Shown in pieces: positions 12,041 to 23,620 of a stretch of 64,000 nucleotides of DNA (its first letter is position 1; each line of letters opens with the position of its first letter). Location: NCBI GenBank assembly GCA_038363925.1, contig JAQQWL010000001.1, positions 186,001 through 250,000 of the forward strand, given 5' to 3'. The translations under genes and the position numbers were made by a program. The notes beneath the pieces were generated by a model. It was not told the DNA's origin and made no database searches. It saw nothing but the letters and a program-made list of their open reading frames with translations. Source of the DNA: Apiospora phragmitis (Eukaryota; Ascomycota; Sordariomycetes; Amphisphaeriales; Apiosporaceae).

Positions 12041-13317
12041 ATGTCGTCGGACAACGGCAACGGCACCGCGCCGCACAAGATGAGCTTCAAGGACTGCACC
12101 GAGGTCAGCGCCTTCTGCCCCGTGCAGGCGACGGTCCTGGGCTACTACCCGAACATGGGCGTCAACGCGTTCCTGTGCGCCGCCTTCGCCGTCTGCGTGC
12201 TGGGCCTCGTCGGCACGGGCGTCTGGAAGCGCACGTGGGGCTACTCGGCCGCGCTGACGGCCGGCTGCATCCTCGAGTTCGTCGGCTACATCGGCCGCGT
12301 CCAGCTGAGCGCGAACCCGTGGAACGACAAGGCCTTCCAGACGCAGATCTGCTGCATCATCCTCGCGCCCACGCTGATCTGTATTTCGATTTACCTCACG
12401 CTCAAGCACGTCACCTTGTCGATCAGTCCCGAGCTCTCGCGCATCCGGCCCCGCCTCTACCCCCTCTTCTTCGTGCCCGCCGACGTCTCGTGCCTGATCC
12501 TGCAGGCCATCGGCGGCGGCATCGCCGCCTCGGCCGGCAAGACCAACGCCGCGCTGCTGGAGCAGGGCGACCGCGTCATCATCGCCGGCATCGCCCTCCA
12601 GGTCGCCGTCCTGGGCTTCTTCGGCATCATGTCCCTCGACTACTTCATCCGCGCCCGCAGCTGGGTCAAGAAGGGCGGCGCCAGCCCCGAGGTGCTGCGG
12701 CTCTGGAACGACAAGAAGTTCCGCATGTTCGCCTACGCTGTCGCTGGCGCGTTCACGGGCATCTTCATCCGTTGCGTTTATCGGTGAGTTATATCTGGAA
12801 TCCGATGGGGGGTTGTGGTTTTTCCCCTTTGCTAACGTCGTTGTATGCTACAGTATTGTGGAAATGGCTGGTGGTTGGGGCAACCCCATCATGCAGGACG
12901 AGCCTTCATTCATTGCCTTGGAGGGATTGTAAGTTTTTATCCCCTTTCGAAATTGATACACCCCCGTCAAACCTTCACACATCGCCTCCCACATCCGCCT
13001 CCCCCCTCTATCCAGAAAGGACTATGTCCCGCTAACCATCGTAACCCAAATAGCATGATCCTCATCCCCGTCGCCCTCCTGACCATCTTCACCCCCGGCG
13101 TCCTGTTCCCCGACATGGCCGCGCGGGAGGCCATGCGTTTCCGCGGCAGAAGAACAAGAACCAGGGGGCCGTTGCGGACGCCGAGAAGGCCGAGCACGTG
13201 CCGGGCACCGGTGACGGCGCCGTCACTACGTCGGGAGACGTGACGCCCCACGGATACAACCACGACACGAACGCAGATGCTGCGAACAAGAACGCATCGG
13301 CGGCGTCGAGCTTGTAG
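12041..13317 (+). CDS. RTA1-family seven-transmembrane lipid-translocating exporter-like protein (one frameshift)
   Basis: RTA1/Rsb1 proteins are fungal plasma membrane proteins linked to 7-aminocholesterol resistance and sphingoid base export; the substrate here is unknown. Exons are 12041-12783, 12854-12928 and 13054-13317. The start at 12041 (MSSDNGNGTAPHKMSFKDC) gives a short extracellular N-terminus before the first helix; in-frame upstream ATGs would only add basic, low-complexity residues. Family signatures seen: YIGRVQLSANPW, CIILAPTLICISIYLTLKH, FFVPADVSCLILQAIGGG, and GIFIRCVYR joined across the intron to IVEMAGGWGNP. Seven hydrophobic helices can be traced. A frame break near 13139-13146 (after FPDMAAREAMRF) needs one added base. 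The corrected hydrophilic tail runs RQKNKNQGAVADAEK and ends NASAASSL at 13317, total about 360 aa. Without the correction a nonsense Arg-rich tail results. Confidence 0.88.
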
Positions 13318-14238
13318 AGTCTTATTGAGACGAAAGCGGCGGCCCACGTCGAGGGTTCCCCATTCTGGTTTTACTATTTCCTCGTATTTTTGAAGTGAAC
13401 GCATGAAAGGGGTAAATGAGACCGTATGGCATTTGTAGCGTATAGATAGATAGATTATAATTACCCCTTTCTCGAGTCGAAATAAGCGAATCTTTTGGCC
13501 GTTCTTAGCTATCCCAGCACCAATTTTTGACGTGATTGTAGTGTGGTCTGCTTGATAGATGGACGGCCGGCGGAAATTCCGATGAAGCGTCAATGTAAGT
13601 CCACACTTGCCGCGCAGGACGAGGCGGAGGCGATCTCAGCCAGTAGCGGCACCATGATCGGACAGCGCCAATGCTGCCGGTAAATGCATAGCTAGTCAGC
13701 CCGTTACCTGGGGTTGGGATACATCCAGCAAGGCGGCCATGCAGCGGAAGGGAAAGCGAATTCAAGAATGGGCTACTACCACAAGAGGGGTGTGAGGTGG
13801 GAAGGCGGTGATAGGAGGGTTCGACACGGGTAATGAGTCGACTACGGCGGACTTCCGGCTACAGTTGTCTCGGCGGCTCGCTCATTAAACATTCGCTTGC
13901 AGGCCGAGGCGATCGCACCCCTGACTCTAGAAAAGGAGTGATGCCGAACATCTAAACCCTCCGATGATATGGTACCGTATCCCAAGAAATGCATAGAAGG
14001 CATGGCTTTCCCTGCGCTATGACTCAGCAGCACCACAGAAGCCCAGGCTGTGCTCCCTCGAGGTGTACGCGACCGGTACCAGTCGTTCGAGGTCTTCGCC
14101 CGAACCAATTATATCATATTCTTCGACCGATGTTTAAGAGGTCAGTCATGCAAGGTAGCAGAATGTCTCAATGTCATTTAATTCCCATCCGGTGGATATA
14201 TACAAGTATGAAGCCTCATCCTAACCCCTGCACACAGC
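13318..14238. other. Convergent 3' intergenic region
   Basis: Lies between the RTA1 (+) and complex I-like (-) genes. No gene is supported; open frames on both strands have no recognisable domain. Confidence 0.55.
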
Positions 14239-14698
14239 TCAAGAGTCGTTCTTCTTTTGCGCCTCTGCCTTCTCGTGATCGACAATCTGCTTGCTCCAGC
14301 TGCAGGTATTTGATTAGCCTGAGTTCCTTCCGACTCGACGGTGTCGGATTTGGTGGATATGACGACATACTATCTGCTAGGGAAGAACCGGCCGGGCTCG
14401 GGCATCTTGTATCGGACTTCTCGTTGTGCGCTCAGGTTCCACGTCAGGGCTGTGAGACCGACAATGACGCCCATGAAGACGGCAGTGTTGGCTTTCCAGT
14501 TAGAGGGCTGGGCGTACCAACCACCGCTGGGCGACCAGACGTGCTTGGGGTATCTGAGTTCCAGGGATCGAGGTTAGAGGAGGGAATTCGGTTGCGCAGG
14601 GCGTTTCGAGGGTTGCTTACTGAACTTTAGGACCGCCACCCTGATGATTGTTAGCTATTGATCCAAGGCATTATTCGGGGCAGAACAGAACTTACCAT
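14239..14698 (-). CDS. Small single-helix protein resembling an accessory subunit of fungal respiratory complex I
   Basis: Four exons on the minus strand (14696-14698, 14621-14640, 14371-14553, 14239-14299) join in frame to 88 aa. The first exon is the ATG alone and the second is 20 nt, so none of the protein's N-terminus is visible in a simple open frame. The product starts MGGGPKVQYPKHVWSPSGGW, has one hydrophobic helix (about residues 33-50, TAVFMGVIVGLTALTW), then a conserved-looking MPEPGRFFPSRYWSKQI block and a charged tail. From memory this matches small fungal proteins assigned to mitochondrial NADH:ubiquinone oxidoreductase accessory subunits (NUUM-like); I am sure of the gene model but not of the exact subunit. 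It is divergent from the mitoribosomal mL44 gene 540 bp away, which fits a mitochondrial role. Confidence 0.75.
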
Positions 14699-15238
14699 CT
14701 TGGCTGATTTGTGATGAATGGAGTCTTGTTGAGATCAATTGACCGTTCAATCGTCGTTCTTCGCGGATCCTGTCCTATGAGCTCCGGCCTAATTGACGTT
14801 GTCTCGAGATTCAACCGGGACGCTGGAGCTTTCGAGTGGATTATTGTTTTTCACTTGATTGCGGCTGCCCACAGCTGGAGGTAGGTACCTACAGTGAGGT
14901 GGGTGGTGCAGGTACAGGCTATTTGGGGGTGGGCAGTTACAGCGGGCGGGTGCACCAAAAGCTTCCCCCCCCCAAATTCAAAAGGTGCTTGCAGACTCGC
15001 AGTGCCTGATAAACAAATTGGAGCTAACCCGAACGGGTGAACGGATCATCCAATCAGCGGATCCCTGAAGCTTCTCCCACGACGCCAGCTTCCAGAAACT
15101 TTTTCCCTGGCCAGACTCGAGACCCCAAAAAGTACGACCACCAGCTGCAACTGTCGGTTGCTTCACACAACCCGCCCCGGCAACAACTTCCGCAGGTGGG
15201 AGAGAGACAGGAGAGGGCCCCTCATGTCCACCTATATA
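14699..15238. promoter_or_regulatory. Divergent promoter between two mitochondrial-protein genes
   Basis: The 540 bp between the start codons of the complex I-like gene (-) and the mL44 gene (+) must serve both. It contains a C-run near 14965 and no convincing open frame. Co-regulation is inference from the layout only. Confidence 0.5.
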
Positions 15239-16513
15239 ATGAAGAGATTGCGGTTAGATCGCCTAGCGAGCCAATTGCTTGCAGCTCCCATCAGCCCGGC
15301 AGCCAGACTCTCGCGACCCTCCCGGATATCACGATCGATACCCCAGGCATGCCGTCATTCTTCTCTTTACAACACACAACCGTGCCAGAGGAGGCACCAG
15401 TCCACGGCAGTCGAACCAGCGCCTCTGGAGGAAGAATTGGTCCATGAACCCCAAGATGACGAGTCAAGACCAAAACCACTTCGAAGCAGTCGAGGTCTTC
15501 CCTCGCCGCACCCTGCCCGAGCAGCATCTTCGGCCAAATTAGCCGCTTTACACGCACGACTGTCTCTTTCCTCCAAGATTCCCGTCGAGACGCTGGCGCG
15601 AGCTCTAGTCGACCCCTCGGCCGATGCCCACCCGAAATACAATAATGCGAACCTCGCCTACGTGGGTTCGACTGTCCTTCACTACCACACCTCGGAGACG
15701 TTAATCACGAGGTACCCTCGCCTACCCATGGACATTCTCTTCGCCGCCATGAAGGCCTACGCAGGAAATCCCGCTTTGCATCAAGTCGCCCGCGCATGGG
15801 GTGTCGAGGCCGCCGCTGCACCTGGTGGGGAGGTCGATCCCGGTCTGCTGCAGTTCGACCCCATGAAGCCTACCGTCGTCATGAACAAATGGGGATATGT
15901 TCGCGCCGAGACCATCGAGTCCCAAACATTCAAGTCGGGCAAGGGTATCAGCGGCCGTGTTATGTACGGCAGCAACCCATTCGGCGAGTCGTCGGCCGCC
16001 AAGTCTCTCCCCGACCTTGACGACGGCCGGAATAGCAAGACGATGCTCCTGCAGAACGCGCCGGCGAACGCCTATGCCAATTTTGTGCGAGCAGTAATCG
16101 GTGCGGTTCACATGCACTGTGGCCGCGACGCCGCCAAGAAATTCGTCATGTCCCACTTCTTGTCGCGAACGCTCGATCTGTCCAAAATGTTTGAATTCAA
16201 GCTGCCTACACGAGAACTGGCAAGGCTGTGCGCGCGAGAGGACTTTGACCCGCCTGTAGCCCGACTGGAAAGCGAGACTGGTCGATTGAGCAGGACACCA
16301 GTTTTTGTGGTGGGTATTTACAGCGGAATGGACAAGCTTGGGGAGGCTGCGGGGCCGGATCTGGACTCGGCTCGCATTGCTGCTGCCATCACCGTTCTGA
16401 AGTCATGGTATCTGTACAGCCCTGGTCAGGTCAGCGTGCCCAGCGACACATTCGCGGAGGATGCTGCGCCCTGGAAACCGGCCTACGTTGATATTGGCGA
16501 GATCATCTCGTAA
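15239..16513 (+). CDS. mrpl3: Mitochondrial large ribosomal subunit protein mL44 (yeast Mrpl3), RNase III-like
   Basis: A structural protein of the mitochondrial large ribosomal subunit, built from an RNase III-like fold and a double-stranded RNA-binding domain, catalytically inactive in this role (family knowledge). A single exon gives 424 aa from ATG 15239. This start gives MKRLRLDRLASQLLAAP, a positively charged presequence; an in-frame ATG at 15224 would add five residues. Seen: a Ser/Arg-rich leader to about residue 90, then the RNase III-like core (NLAYVGSTVLHYHTSETLITR) and RAVIGAVHMHCGRDAAKKFV. The C-terminal part (EFDPPVARLESETGRLSRTP..VVGIYSG) looks like the dsRNA-binding domain, ending PAYVDIGEIIS. 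No frame damage. It shares its upstream region with another probable mitochondrial gene. Confidence 0.88.
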   Translation: MKRLRLDRLASQLLAAPISPAARLSRPSRISRSIPQACRHSSLYNTQPCQRRHQSTAVEPAPLEEELVHEPQDDESRPKPLRSSRGLPSPHPARAASSAKLAALHARLSLSSKIPVETLARALVDPSADAHPKYNNANLAYVGSTVLHYHTSETLITRYPRLPMDILFAAMKAYAGNPALHQVARAWGVEAAAAPGGEVDPGLLQFDPMKPTVVMNKWGYVRAETIESQTFKSGKGISGRVMYGSNPFGESSAAKSLPDLDDGRNSKTMLLQNAPANAYANFVRAVIGAVHMHCGRDAAKKFVMSHFLSRTLDLSKMFEFKLPTRELARLCAREDFDPPVARLESETGRLSRTPVFVVGIYSGMDKLGEAAGPDLDSARIAAAITVLKSWYLYSPGQVSVPSDTFAEDAAPWKPAYVDIGEIIS

Positions 16514-17476
16514 ACCGGTTCAAACTCTGCTCGACAAGCTTAGGAAAAGCTGCTTCAGGGGCACCCAGGCAAGTGGGTGGCGCTTTGGGCGAGGTTGGCG
16601 CAAGCGGGCTGACCCTGTACGAAATAGAAATTCAATTGTACATTGTACATTTTTTAAACGAGCTCAAAGGTCCCAAGTTGCTCTATGGCGAGGTGGCTAG
16701 ATGGTGATCTACTCAATGGACTTTTGGCTCAGAAACTGTATAGCAGACAGATAATGTACCATATCATATCATACGACACCAAAACGACACAGGAAAGCAT
16801 GTAGAGGAAATATTCACGACCAATCGTTCATAAAGTGTAAATATACACATGCCAACTCGCACCCCTTGGTTTTCACACGACTGCTTCAAGTTGTAGAAGG
16901 TGCGCCCCTTTCTCGCTACATTGGTCTCGAATTTCTACCCGTATATGGCCTTCCCAGATCGCCCAGATGTAACAAAAAAAGGCACGAAAATTTGGAATAG
17001 GGGAAGTTACTTAGACATACACATTTTCTCGATCTTAGGGGATAACCTCTGAGCTTGTGTGATATCTACTATCGTGTATCGTAGTAGATTTTTTGCGTAG
17101 TTATAAACGTCTTGTTCTTCTCGTTCGTCGTCTCCCTCAATCTCTCTCTCTGTCTTGTTATCATGATATACACTCGCTCGTCGCTCCCTGACAGGGTATC
17201 TACCTAGCCTGCCTACCAGTCAGCCAACTGGTGGTGGCTTGTTGGGTCCGAAGGACTTGTATAACAACCATACAAAAGGAAATTCTAAATGCACACAATC
17301 ACCAGCCCTCCCCCCCTTTTTTTGTTTAGGAAAAGAAATAAAAGTCCCTCCGAGGAAAAGAAAGAAAGTCGAACGCTTCGCTCAAGATATACAGTACCAA
17401 ACACAGTATACAATTAGTACAACCCATTAGAATTCCTTCCAAACGCACTCCCGCGTGCGGGCGCAATAGATAGCGA
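16514..17476. other. Convergent 3' intergenic region
   Basis: Holds the 3' UTRs of mL44 (+) and the lipase (-). AT-richer than flanking genes, with a short CT microsatellite near 17139-17155. No gene is supported. Confidence 0.6.
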
Positions 17477-20046
17477 TCAGCTGAAATGATCCCCCTCGCC
17501 CAGCCGCCCGTGCGTCCCCCGGCGCATGCGCCGCCTCTGGCGCAGCTCCCGCGCCGCGGCCTCGCGCTCCTCGCGGGCCTTGCGCTTGCGCTCGTAGATG
17601 GCGCATACGCAGCCGCGGATCTGCTCCTTGCCTTCGTCGTAGTTGGCGCGGGCGAGCTCGACGACGCGGTCGATCTGCTCGGGCGTGTACACGAAGTTCC
17701 ACGTCGACATGTAGTCCGACTTGGCTGGGTCGACGTCGGGCACCTTGGGGTTCGCCATAAAGGGCAGATACACCACCGCGATGCCGGCGCCGGGGTCGCG
17801 CAGTTGCTGCCAGGCCGCATCCCGGTCTGGGCTCAGCTTCGATGGAGGCGGCGGCTCTGAGGATTGCTCCTGGGTCGTGCCCACCCAGATGGTGCAGTAG
17901 CCCAAGTCCGAGTCCTCTGGGTGGCTCTGATCATGCTGCGCCTTCTCCTTCTGCTCCGCGGGGTCCTGGTCGCGGATCTCGGCTTCTTTCTCCCTTTGCG
18001 CCTCAAGGAGCTTCGAATCGGCCTCGCGGTTAGAGTGTGCCTCTGCCTTCCTGAGCTCGGACTCGGCTTTCTCCGGTGATTCATCCCCCTTGGACCAGCC
18101 GGCACCTACGGGCCACCCCTTGATGCCACGCTGCCGAGCGTAACCATCGGTGACTGAAAGCCAGTTATCTGTCTTAATATCGGCCGAAGCATCAAATGCT
18201 ATGACGACATCGACATCACGGCCAGGGCGAAGCAAAGGGTAAATCGGTAGGTTGTTTGACATGCCAGCATCCATGAGCTGGATGTATTCCTGGTTATGAA
18301 TATTGGTGGGTGTCGTGAATCGCAGTTGCTCTTCGCTCAGGCCATAGACGAAGTTGGGTATCTGAGCCGGATCGATGGGGTGTACTTTCTCTAGATCTTC
18401 ATTCCGGCCATGTACAACTTCGTCGATGGTGCCAAATCCTGTTAAACTCTTCACGAGTGGTCTTACTTCGCGATAATAGTGACTCAGGGTTGCGCAAAAT
18501 GCCGAACCATAAATACCCATGAGGATGGGCATCCGCATTTCGGGTAGGTGGAAACCGCTCTCGGGAGGGACATCCTTTCCGTTGTTGAATCTTCGTCCGA
18601 TGGCCCAAGTTGGGATACCCGCATTGAACTCTTCACAGAAAAACTCGTATGGAGTCATTTCGAACCACTGAAACCAAGCCTCTTGCTTGGCGAGTTCTTT
18701 TGCGTCTGCCGAGGGGGAGTTGGGCTCCAGGGAGTTTGCGCCTTCCAAGTCAGGGATTTCGTGGCGGACAGCGGTATAAATTGGCATAGGGTTCTGCCCA
18801 TACTTGACGTAATTCCGCTGGTTTGACAGCTTGAAATCGCGGTCATCGACGCCAAGTTCGCCCTTGGGCACTAACAACCTTGCTCCTAGCAAGATTCCGT
18901 AGACATCCACAAGCCCGAAAGCAGCGTTTGGGTCACCTCTCAGCTTCTCCACCAAGCTGCTAAGCAGTAGCTTGTTGGTTGGTGCTGATAGGATCGAGAG
19001 AAGGCTTCCGGAGGATAGGCTATGTGAACGCCAAGGCGGTTCTTCAGGTGGTCGATGACGTCGTGAAAGTTCCGTCCTGTAATAGAGGAGTGGTACAAAG
19101 CCTGTAGCCAACATGACCCACTGACGCCGGATGTGTAGGTCACACAGTCAAACAGGCCATCATCTTGAGTGGCGAGAAGCGACCCTGCTCCAGCAACCAT
19201 AGCTCGCAAGCCGCCTCCCGAGCCGCAGACTGCAATCGTAGGCACATCGTCGGGATGAACATCTCTCTCATCGATAGCTAGGTATTGCGCCAGAGCTGCC
19301 GTTGCCACTTTCTTCCGACGTGCCAAGAACTCCTTCTCTTCGTCGCACAGCTGGTCAGATAGCCTGACCTCGGCGGCGTAGCGGATTTCCGGGTTGATGT
19401 AAGCATCGTGAGCATCACGCCAGATCTCATCGGACAGTGATCCGGGGGCCATGGACAGCTCGCGCTGGAGCTTGCGGAAATTGCCCGGGAGGTTCTTGGA
19501 CCATTCCGGCAAGATGAGATTGACGAGACGGTCGGAAATGCCGGACCATTCTATGTCGGTGATGCTGGAGATGTCGTTGACTCCACGTACGAACCTAGAC
19601 CAAGCGGTTTTCTCCCCGGGCTCATCATCCTGCGGGTTGGGTTCGGTCCGGTCTCTTTTGGGCTGGTGGACGAGCCTGGTATGCCGCAAGTGGCCGCCTG
19701 GGTAGAGGGAATACACAAGTAAGCCTCCGATAATGAAAACAGCGGGCACGATAGCGAAGGGGCCTTTACCACTGCTCCCATCTGGGCGCCGGCCCCGGGA
19801 GGTGAATAAGGCCCGAGGAAAAGATGACCGGAGCGAGCCCTGGGATTCTTGGCGGCCACGGGGTTGCGAAGTAAGGGCAGCGGACCGTGAGGGATTCCGG
19901 AGCCTGGATGCCCAGGTCGAGGTGGGTGCCAACTGGAGATTTCGGCTACACGGCGACGGCCATCTGACGAGTTGCGGTCGTCGCATGCGCCCCATCAGCT
20001 GCGCTTCGTGGGGGAGGCGCAACATTGCTGACACTGCAGGCCTCAA
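17477..20046 (-). CDS. Cytosolic phospholipase A2-type lipase with N-terminal presequence and membrane helix (one frameshift)
   Basis: A member of the cPLA2/patatin-like group IV phospholipases, which release fatty acids from glycerophospholipids with a Ser-Asp dyad. Seen from the start at 20046: an Arg-rich, Ser-rich first 90 residues that look like a mitochondrial presequence, one hydrophobic helix (about 97-115), and then the catalytic region. The oxyanion motif GSGGG lies at about 275-279 and the nucleophile elbow GVSGS at about 307-311. The Asp motif is MDAGMSNNLPIYPLL. A charged Lys/Glu-rich insertion precedes GIAVVYLPFMANPKVPDVDP. The frame breaks near 18999-19002 (minus strand GCCTTCTCTCG, should probably be GCCTTCCTCTCG); adding one C restores AFLSILSAPTNKLLL and a protein of about 856 aa. 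No introns. In-frame Met codons at about residues 8, 18 and 21 are alternative starts. Localisation to a mitochondrial membrane is inference. Confidence 0.85.
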
Positions 20047-21286
20047 TTACTGAGGATCTCTCCGGCTAATTGCTGTCATTTACTTATTTGCGCGTAATTC
20101 CTGCCGTCTTTGCAGACCTTTGAATTGAGCTGCAATGCCCTATTGAGTGCTTTTCTCTCGCAAAGAGTTCTGTTGCAGCTCAGCCCACAATCATGGAATA
20201 GTGACATCATTCAAATGAGGACTTGGCAAACAGAAAATCCATCCACGCGACGTATGCATCTAACGAGCTGTATGCTCCTAGTGGGTCTTGCCATTTAATT
20301 GTTGAGCTTGACCTTCCGCCTTCAGGCCCGCCAAAGTTTGTTCTGTAAGATGCATACAACGTAATGTTCTGCATAATGTTGCCCTGAATTTCTACTGCTT
20401 CTTGAACTTTCCCGAGTTGGCTGTGTAAGTATGTATAAAGACACTGACAACATATTTCGGTTTGTCAGAATAGCCACTTTCCCTCTCTATCTTATATAGT
20501 GTCTGCTCTCAGAATGGTATTCCCATTGATTGACTGGCCCGGGGAAGTAGCCGCAGCGGTATGGCATCGCAATTGGACATGTAAATGTGCTGAGGCGGAC
20601 AAAAAACTTGGCGAAAATGATGATCCAGTGACAGATCTTCACCGATGTGCTCGTGACCTTGTCTATTGTCGGAGAGATATTATATTGGAGGGCATTTACT
20701 TCCAGCTTCTTCGTTAAGCCCCTGCCAATTATCACGGTTTGCTGTATGGTTGTGTGTCCCGTGGCCGGCCGGCCTTCGAAGGGTTTCGATACGATATTCC
20801 GAAACTTCTCAGTATTTAGAAAGAATCGCAACGCCAGGTTACAAGGTGTACGCATCTTTTTAGGCCACTACGGTGAACATTATATGCACGACCATGGTAG
20901 AGAGTGCTTGCTATATGTGCGCTTGGTAGTCATGCTCGCCCCCTATATAAACAACGGCCAAAATCCATCCGGCTCCTCTGTCACCACAGCATCCCCAATC
21001 ACAATCGCAACACTCCTTGAGCCGCATGCTACTATTGAACATCAAGTTAGCTATCTACACGAGTAACTATGGACCCCTGGAGAAGAGGGTGTACCAAAGA
21101 AACCAAGCAGTGAAAGTCGAAAAGGGGTTCCGTATTGAAATAATGCAGTTGAGCCCGTTGTTCATCGTTGCTCGCTTATATTATACATTCTATCGTTCGC
21201 TGCAGAAAATCCCATGAAACGCCGGTACCTTATCCAGATGCCCGCCCATTTCTGTAAGACCATGATAATCTCTCGCTTCATCAAGC
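20047..21286. other. Intergenic region
   Basis: No gene is supported. Open frames of 60-139 residues on both strands lack recognisable domains. Contains the lipase promoter and the acyltransferase 3' UTR. Confidence 0.55.
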
Positions 21287-22981
21287 CTACCTACCCGATG
21301 CAACCTTGCGGTGAACCCAGCCAGCAAATCGCACAGCCGGCGCATCGACGTAGCGCCACCCCAGATCCGCCGCCCAGATCGTCACCACCCAGACCACCGC
21401 GACCGCGGCAACAACCCCCAAAACGTACCCGGAATCGGTCTCCGACCCCGTGATTCCCAAGAAGAACTTTCCGGCCCACCATCCCAACCCGTGCAAGATC
21501 GGAACGTGGACCAGGTAGAGGCTGTACGAGATGCGCCCAAGGTATCGAGCAAACGGGGTCGTGAACAGCCTCTGCAGCAAAGGCGCCCGGTCCAAGACGA
21601 ATACCAGGGCCACGGCGGCGATCGTACCCAGAAATGGTCCGGTAGGTTGGCGGCGATGTACTGGCTCGGGACGAGTTGAGAGAGCCAGAAGTAACCGGGT
21701 GCCTTGTCGCCGCCTAGATGCCATGGTGGTGCGCCAAGCACGTAGAGTACGAAGATGTACATCGCAATTTGAACTGCGGCATGGACATGCTGATTGTCCC
21801 ACTTGCGGGTGACTATAGACTTCCAGCTGCCGCTTCTGTGTGTGACTGCGGGTTTCCACTCGCCATCCAGCGTGCTGCTGACTTGCTCTGCTCCGACTTC
21901 TTCCTGGGTGCGGTGGCGAGAGTGAATACGCAAGTCCGCAAGCAGCATGCCGCCCAGGAAGAGGAACTGGGGCCAGTATACGAAGTACAAGGCCCAGAAC
22001 GCCATGCCGGTCACCAGTAGCAGCCTCACGCTGCTCTCGCACCGAGATAGCGCGAGCAGGGTGCCGTACACGAGCAGCGAGCCCCTGAACTCATGTGGCA
22101 ACGTCCAAAGGGCCGGGTTGTAGATCCACGTCCAGTCCGAGCTGTGAGCCAGCGGATCCGCCAGCTGCAGCACCGTGCGCGCGTAGTCCCCGAACTGCGC
22201 CCCCAGCGTCGCGAGGGGCGCGGGATCCATAGCCTTCGCCGCCGCGCCCGGCATCTGGCCCCCGCCCGCCTGCGTGCCACCGAACCCGTTCGCGTACGCG
22301 ATCAGCGGCGTCGGCAGGCAGAACACGACGGGCGGGATGAACAGCCGGGGGTGCCGGCGGAACGCCGACGAGGCCAGCGCCGCGTACGCCTCCTCGGCCT
22401 TGCCGGGCCCCTGCCGCAGCAGCTTCAGGGCCTTGTGGCTCAGCGCGTACCCCGACACGACGAAGAAGACGAAGACGTGCGGCGGGCCGGAGATGGCGAG
22501 CCGGGCGATGGGCAGCTGGAGGAGGTGGTCTGTCTCGCGGCCCGCGTAGCCGTCGTGCAGACTCCAGGGGAACCAGATGAGCGAGATGTGGTGCCAGACC
22601 ACAAAGAAGGCGGCGTAGCCACGTAGACCGTCTATATGTCGTTAGTCATGATCTATCTGGGCAAGGCGGACTGGTATTTTTGAACCGACCTAGCCACTCT
22701 GTTGACGATGGGGGCTTAATGTGCTCATCGCCGCCATGCTGTCGTCGATTTGAAGGATGAAGGAAACTTGGTAAGAGCTCTACCAGTGCTCGGCGGAGCC
22801 GTACTTTGCCTGGCTTTCGGCTCAGAGGGTTGGCTGAGTGACTTTTGCCGCTCTCATGAATTCCTGCCTCTTCGAGGATCGACTCTGCTTCCTTGAAATG
22901 ACCACCATCCGAGCTGCTACTACTGACGGTCAGAAGATGGTAGTCAGCCGACTGAGGAGAAGCGTTGATGGGGTGAGGCAT
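21287..22981 (-). CDS. Acyltransferase-3 family multi-pass membrane acyltransferase (one frameshift)
   Basis: Acyltransferase-3 proteins are polytopic enzymes that move acetyl or other acyl groups onto sugars, lipids or secondary metabolites. Exon 1 is 22690-22981 (97 codons plus one base) and exon 2 is 21287-22631, separated by a 58-nt intron with a gactaac branch point. Splicing creates the hallmark WLDGLRGYAAFFVVWHH, whose His is the proposed catalytic residue; neither exon shows it alone. Other family marks: HVFVFFVVSGYALS and, near the end, RYLGRISYSLYLVHVPIL. The first 95 residues are hydrophilic and Ser-rich. The frame breaks near 21629-21632 (minus strand CATTTCTGGGTAC); adding one C restores DHFLGTIAAVALVF and a protein of 545 aa. 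It starts 640 bp from a divergent esterase gene. The substrate is not predictable. Confidence 0.85.
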
Positions 22982-23620
22982 TCTGATCCGAGTTCTTCCA
23001 CGGACGACGGACTGCCCACTTGATCAAGGCCGCCCAAACCGAAGGGAGCCCTGAGGTCTTTAACGAATAGCCGCTTCTGTGATCTGGCCAGAACATGCTC
23101 TGGAATGCGAAGGGCGTCACCATTCTCCTCCTTGGCATGTCCCGCTCATAACGGCCTGTCAATTGTCTTACCACACCGAGTAAAGTATCGTGGGATCGAC
23201 CTTTGCACATTCGCTTGTCGACTCGTACTATGTTTAATTGCCTCGTGGTTTCGTGGACCCTAGCGACCTGCTACACAGGGTGGACTTCGAGAACCCCCTT
23301 CTTTCCATGAGGGAACTGGTGCAAGACTTGTACCTCCCATATGTCTTGGACGGTGAAGGAACCTCCCTACGACGCCACACCAAAGCTACCTGCTATGTCA
23401 AGGAATGAAACGGGAAGCAAAGGGAATAGGGGTTTTGGTGCGGCAGAGTTGGTGAAATTGATGGGAACCCAAAACGTGTTTGGCTAACCTCAATTAATAT
23501 TAGGCCCTGTTTAATCGAGAAGTGACGAATCGGGGACACGTACTTTTCTTCCCTGCATTCTGATTGAGCGCGTCGAACCTGTGGTAATCAGTTCCACTCG
23601 GTTCGATCTCAGAATCCACC
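22982..23620. promoter_or_regulatory. Divergent promoter between acyltransferase and esterase genes
   Basis: These 640 bp separate the two start codons. No open frame of note. A shared promoter for an acyl-adding and an acyl-removing enzyme is inference from layout. Confidence 0.45.

Noticed and set aside
11995..13035. 346-aa Arg/Pro/His-rich frame overlapping the RTA1 gene
   Set aside because: Alternative frame of a GC-rich gene; the other frame has seven helices and RTA1 motifs.
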